Source: Halicephalobus mephisto (taxonomy: Eukaryota > Nematoda > Chromadorea > Rhabditida > Panagrolaimidae). From it: a stretch of 64,000 nucleotides of DNA. The stretch is from contig SWDT01000016.1 in assembly GCA_009193035.1 (NCBI GenBank), positions 310,001 to 374,000 on the forward strand, written 5' to 3'. Below, one piece after another: positions 60,568-64,000 of the stretch (positions are counted from its first letter, which is position 1; every line of letters begins with the position of its first letter). The notes beneath the pieces are model-generated. The model did not search any database and was not told the DNA's origin. It saw only the letters and a list, made by a program, of their open reading frames with translations. Both the position numbers and the translations under genes were made by a program.

Positions 60568-63500
60568 TTTAGAATTTTTAGATTGAGAAAACTGACGAAT
60601 AATCAAGCAACGGGTTGATGGAAGTTTGTGGAAATGTGTTTTTTGACTACGGTATTGTTGGTGAATTATTTTTAGAAGTGGAAAATTATTTATTGAATTT
60701 TGTTCAATGTGAAAATAAATAGTTTTTTATTAGATAATTAATGTTTAGATGACGAAATTTTGGATTTTTGACGAATTGTTTGAGCTTTAGTTTGGTGGAT
60801 GGAGGAGGAAGCAATGCCCAATGGTCAGTGACCGTTGCTTTATAGATTCCAAATTGGTCGCCGAACGTTCGACCTCACCTGGACACGGAAAAGCGGGTGC
60901 AGTCCCCTTCGCGCAATAGTGTACACATAGCAACAACGAAGCTGACCGTTTGGGAAGGTGACAAACCACTTTTTGTTGTGGAATAAATGGTATTTTGAAA
61001 ATTATTTAATTTTTTAAATTATAGTTGTTTGTAAATATTAGTTACAGTAAACGAAAATTTTTGTTGATTTTTTAAAGAAAAATAATTTTTTTGTTTTTCC
61101 AATTTTATTTTGGTTGTTTTATGACTTAACAAGGACCGATAAGCGTGTGTTAATCAAAACCAAATTTGAGAGTCCTCCGAAAATCCTTGGTCGAGGAAAC
61201 ATTATCGAAGAAAAATTTTAACTTTTTCTAGAAAAATCAATCACCTTCTTTCCTAATTTTTTGAGTACTATTCAGAAAAAATTGAAAGATTGTCAACAAA
61301 AACATCGTCGATGAATTGATCGATGAAACCGTTGTGGAAGTGTTAGTCATCTTTCTTGGCAGAGAAATTGAAATTTTATTTCTTTGTTCAGAAAATATTG
61401 ATTTTTTCACGATACGTGTAATTCAGAAAAATTAAATTTTATTTTTTAAAAATCGGAAAATTTCGCGACGAAACCAAAGTGGATTTAATTTTTCTCGGTC
61501 TCAACGGGAAAGTTTATTTTTAAATAACAATTTCCAAAGTTCTACAATAGGTAGAATTTCCGGAAAAAATTTACAACCTGGTCTCGAAACGAGCATTTTT
61601 ATTTTTTTTTTTGTCTTGGAACGAAAATTTTCATTTTTTTTGTTTCGAAACGAAAATTGTTTTTTACTTTTTTTATTTTTCAGTGAGGATTTTTGTTTTC
61701 TTTTGTTTTTACTTTTTCTAAGATTAGTTGTATAATCTATTTCGAGCCTTTACGCAATGAACCGTAATTTACGAGAAGATGAATCCAAATCTACTTGAAC
61801 TTAAATTCCAAGTCCACCTCTCGAACTTCCTGTTCGATTTCTGTTGCAGAGGCTCTTAAATCTAAACTTCGCTTACTTTACTAATCGTATTGTCCCGCGT
61901 CCTGTTTTTGTTTTGTCAAATTTGATCCCTTGATGAAGAGCGATTTGAGCAAGTTCCTTCATCGGCAAGTGCAACATCGGCTTCATCGAGGGAAACCCGC
62001 TTTCGTAATTTCGGATGAGTCATAGATGAAGGGAAATAGAAAATTAAAGTAATTTATTTACAAAAAATCATAATTTTATAAAAATTACGAAATCGGTATT
62101 CGGAACAGAAAAACTACTTTCGGCGGGAAAACGGAAATTTAAATTTTCCGTGTTTGTAATGGACAATTTTAAATTTCTTTTGTCTTATTGTAGTTTATTA
62201 GGGATTTTGAGGATAGTAATTCAAGGATTTTGGAGATCGTGACATTCAGAACACTTTGCCAAAAACTTAAATTTCAACCTGAATTTTTCAGCTTTGTACT
62301 TTTCGAAATACTTTTTAGAAATTCTTTGATAACCTTCCCATGACCTTTTGGCATCTCCAAATGGAGCGATCAAGAGGGTAGGCGATCGAAACTGCAAAGG
62401 CAAGAAGGTGAAAGCATCGTGTTTACTCAGTGCGTCGGCCATTCCTCGTCGATTCCCCACCAGAGATGAATAAGAGGAAACGGCGACTGCAGAGCTTTCT
62501 CGGTTGTTCGCCTTCCTCAGCGATTTTAGACGAAAATGGTCGGAACAAGCAAGACTGTTTCCTTGACTGTACGAGATGTGCTTTACGATTTCTGAAACTC
62601 ACGTTCCCTCCGGGCTTTGTTTAGCTTGTCTTGCGCGAGTGACCATCTCCACGTTCTGTTTGTTGAAGAATTTAAAGTTGTCGTGATCGATCGATTCGTC
62701 GAATTCCTCCTAATTGGGAGGAAACAGCTAAGTCCAGTTCTGTACACCTTGAAGCGGTTCTATGTGACACATTCTGCGTGGGAGTAACGGTGACTCCAAG
62801 TGCCTTTGGTTGCTCTGGACGCTCCCCCGATCACCCTTGACTCATCGGCTGCTTTTCCTTTTTCGTTTGGCTTTCATGCGACAAACTTGACTCATTTTAT
62901 CGATCCGTGTTTTCGACCATCAGCGAAAACTGATTAAATTTCAATTAAACTTTGTTCTATATTGTCAGAATTCCATCGAAACTTCTACAATCAAGTGTAA
63001 AATCCTGGAACATTCGGGAATCAGATGGAACGTCTAGAATTTTCGAGATTCTCAAGGAAGTTTTTGAATTTCCCGGAATCAGATGGACATTTCAGACTTT
63101 CTAGAATACTTCGGGAATATCTAGGATTCCATCACAGTTCCCAGAACCTAGTAAAAGATTCTGAATCTTTTCAGAATCTCATGAAAGTTTCTAGAACCTT
63201 TCAGAATTTAGTATAACTTTTTGGAATCTTCCGAAATCTCATAGAAGCTTCTGAACCCCTCTAGAACCTTTCAGAATCCCATCGAAATTTCAAAACCTTC
63301 CAGAATCCAATATTAAATCCTGGATTTTTCCACAACTTTTTGGAACTTTTTTGAACTTTTCTGAATCCAATAAAACTTTCGAAATATCTGAAATTCCAAA
63401 GCTTCGTGTCGAGACGATTTCATAATAACACTGACTTCTAGTTTTGTAATAATATTGAAATCTTTCAGCTTCTGACTTTAGAAGCAGAATCAGAATCAGA
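60568..63500. other. Long intergenic stretch
   Basis: About 2.9 kb. 60781-60970 is a sharply more complex island (see findings). 61000-61700 is AT-rich with TTTCG/CGAAA words. 62220-62900 is GC-balanced with short frames on both strands (62221-62460 minus, 62430-62624 plus), none recognisable. 63000-63400 is a degenerate TTC/GAA repeat. Confidence 0.5.
63000..63400. repeat. Degenerate TTCTAGAA/CAGAATC repeat array
   Basis: Many alternating TTC and GAA blocks, such as TTCTAGAACCTTTCAGAA at 63190-63207 and similar units every 20-40 bp. The spacing often fits the alternating nGAAn/nTTCn pattern of heat-shock elements. A short relative lies at 55025-55095. Confidence 0.65.
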
Positions 63501-64000
63501 ATGCTACCGAGGATCAGGCTGCATCACGTGGCCATTTTTGTCTTTTTTGCTGTTTGTGGTGAGTTCATGAATTATTCTTTAAATTCCAATTATTTGTTTT
63601 TAGTTTATTACGTCAATGCTCAAGCCCTGAATGACCCGATCACTCAGTACATCGAAGGCAGACTCGGCAATAGACGGATATTTTGGTGTCCTTCCGGTTA
63701 CGGTAAGTCTCTTCGGGTTGCCTTGGTAACGCTGGACATTGTCCATTCGGGTGTTACATTTCATTATGCGATAATAATTACGAAAATACAGACAAAATTG
63801 ATTGAAAAATGTTTCAAAATGAGAATCCTAAAAACAATACTAAAAAGTAAATTTTTGAAGTTTGGCATTAATGAGCATTTCGCCAAAGTTAAATTTTTGA
63901 ATTTTCTTGGTTGTTTGCAGTTTTATAATTTTATAGCTTTTTTGTAATTTTTTCATTTTTTATATTTTTTCATTTTTAGGATACTTGGCGTATTGTCCAC
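63501..64000 (+). CDS. Unidentified secreted protein, 3' part outside window
   Basis: Exons 63501-63558, 63604-63702 and 63980 to the window end join in phase. The first gives MLPRIRLHHVAIFVFFAVC, a signal peptide. The mature start reads YYVNAQALNDPITQYIEGR, then LGNRRIFWCPSGYG and YLAYCP. Two or more cysteines in a short space suggest a secreted, disulfide-bonded domain. I do not recognise the family. The start ATG 63501 is the only one before the hydrophobic stretch. Confidence 0.65.

Noticed and set aside
60850..60890. Possible tRNA gene
   Set aside because: A GTTCGACCTC word is present, but no acceptor stem, proper A box or anticodon arm could be drawn.
61140..61210. Possible spliced-leader RNA gene
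   Set aside because: CCAAATTTGAG resembles the end of SL1, but no donor GT follows and no Sm site or downstream stem is evident.
1..64000. CRISPR array, bacterial operon or phage features
   Set aside because: Introns, poly(A) signals and gene content are those of an animal genome; no direct-repeat/spacer array exists.

Overview
The window looks like an AT-rich nematode chromosome segment. The evidence is the gene content and architecture. Most introns are short with TTTCAG- or TTTTTAG-type acceptors, and several start codons sit directly behind an acceptor-like site, as in trans-spliced mRNAs. There is a CaaX lamin, a peptide:N-glycanase with an N-terminal thioredoxin domain (an arrangement known from nematodes), a serpentine chemoreceptor-like gene and an antizyme with a programmed +1 frameshift. 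I cannot name the species.

Layout. 1-13333 (+): a DIP2-type gene that starts upstream of the window, with a 5.4 kb repeat-rich intron that hides a second, internal first exon. 13830-28000 (+): four tandem copies (A-D) of a cysteine-rich, GPI-anchored-looking secreted protein family. Copy A is dead: an RTE-type retrotransposon sits in exon 2, and it also has a nonsense codon and a 5-bp frameshift. A mariner relic lies just behind its poly(A) signal. 28000-34600: mostly gene-poor, with one chemoreceptor-like GPCR at 30490-31732. 34599-38429 (-): a secreted Q/P-rich protein ending in a glutaredoxin-like domain that lacks the CxxC. 38872-40825 (-): lamin. 42782-43531 (+): secretory cyclophilin B, convergent with PNG-1 (43629-45555, -). 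45901-49090 (+): FAM135-like lipase-fold protein. 49609-50169 (-): ornithine decarboxylase antizyme. 50652-52972 (+): CDC27/APC3, followed closely by a lactonase-family beta-propeller (53259-54896, +), a spacing that would fit an operon. 55957-56843 (+): a second 7TM receptor. 57273-58337 (-) and 58509-60567 (+): SLC25A19-like thiamine pyrophosphate carrier and INTS9, head to head over about 170 bp. 63501-64000 (+): the first exons of an unidentified secreted protein.

The conserved genes are ordinary housekeeping functions (nuclear lamina, ER folding and deglycosylation, APC/C, Integrator, polyamine control, mitochondrial cofactor import) and do not form one pathway. The accessory interest lies in the 14-28 kb cluster. 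Each protein there appears to be two tandem copies of one cysteine-rich module, the flanks are mosaic between copies, and one copy has recently died.

Exon boundaries were read by eye from splice motifs, reading phase and similarity to remembered family sequences. None has transcript support here.
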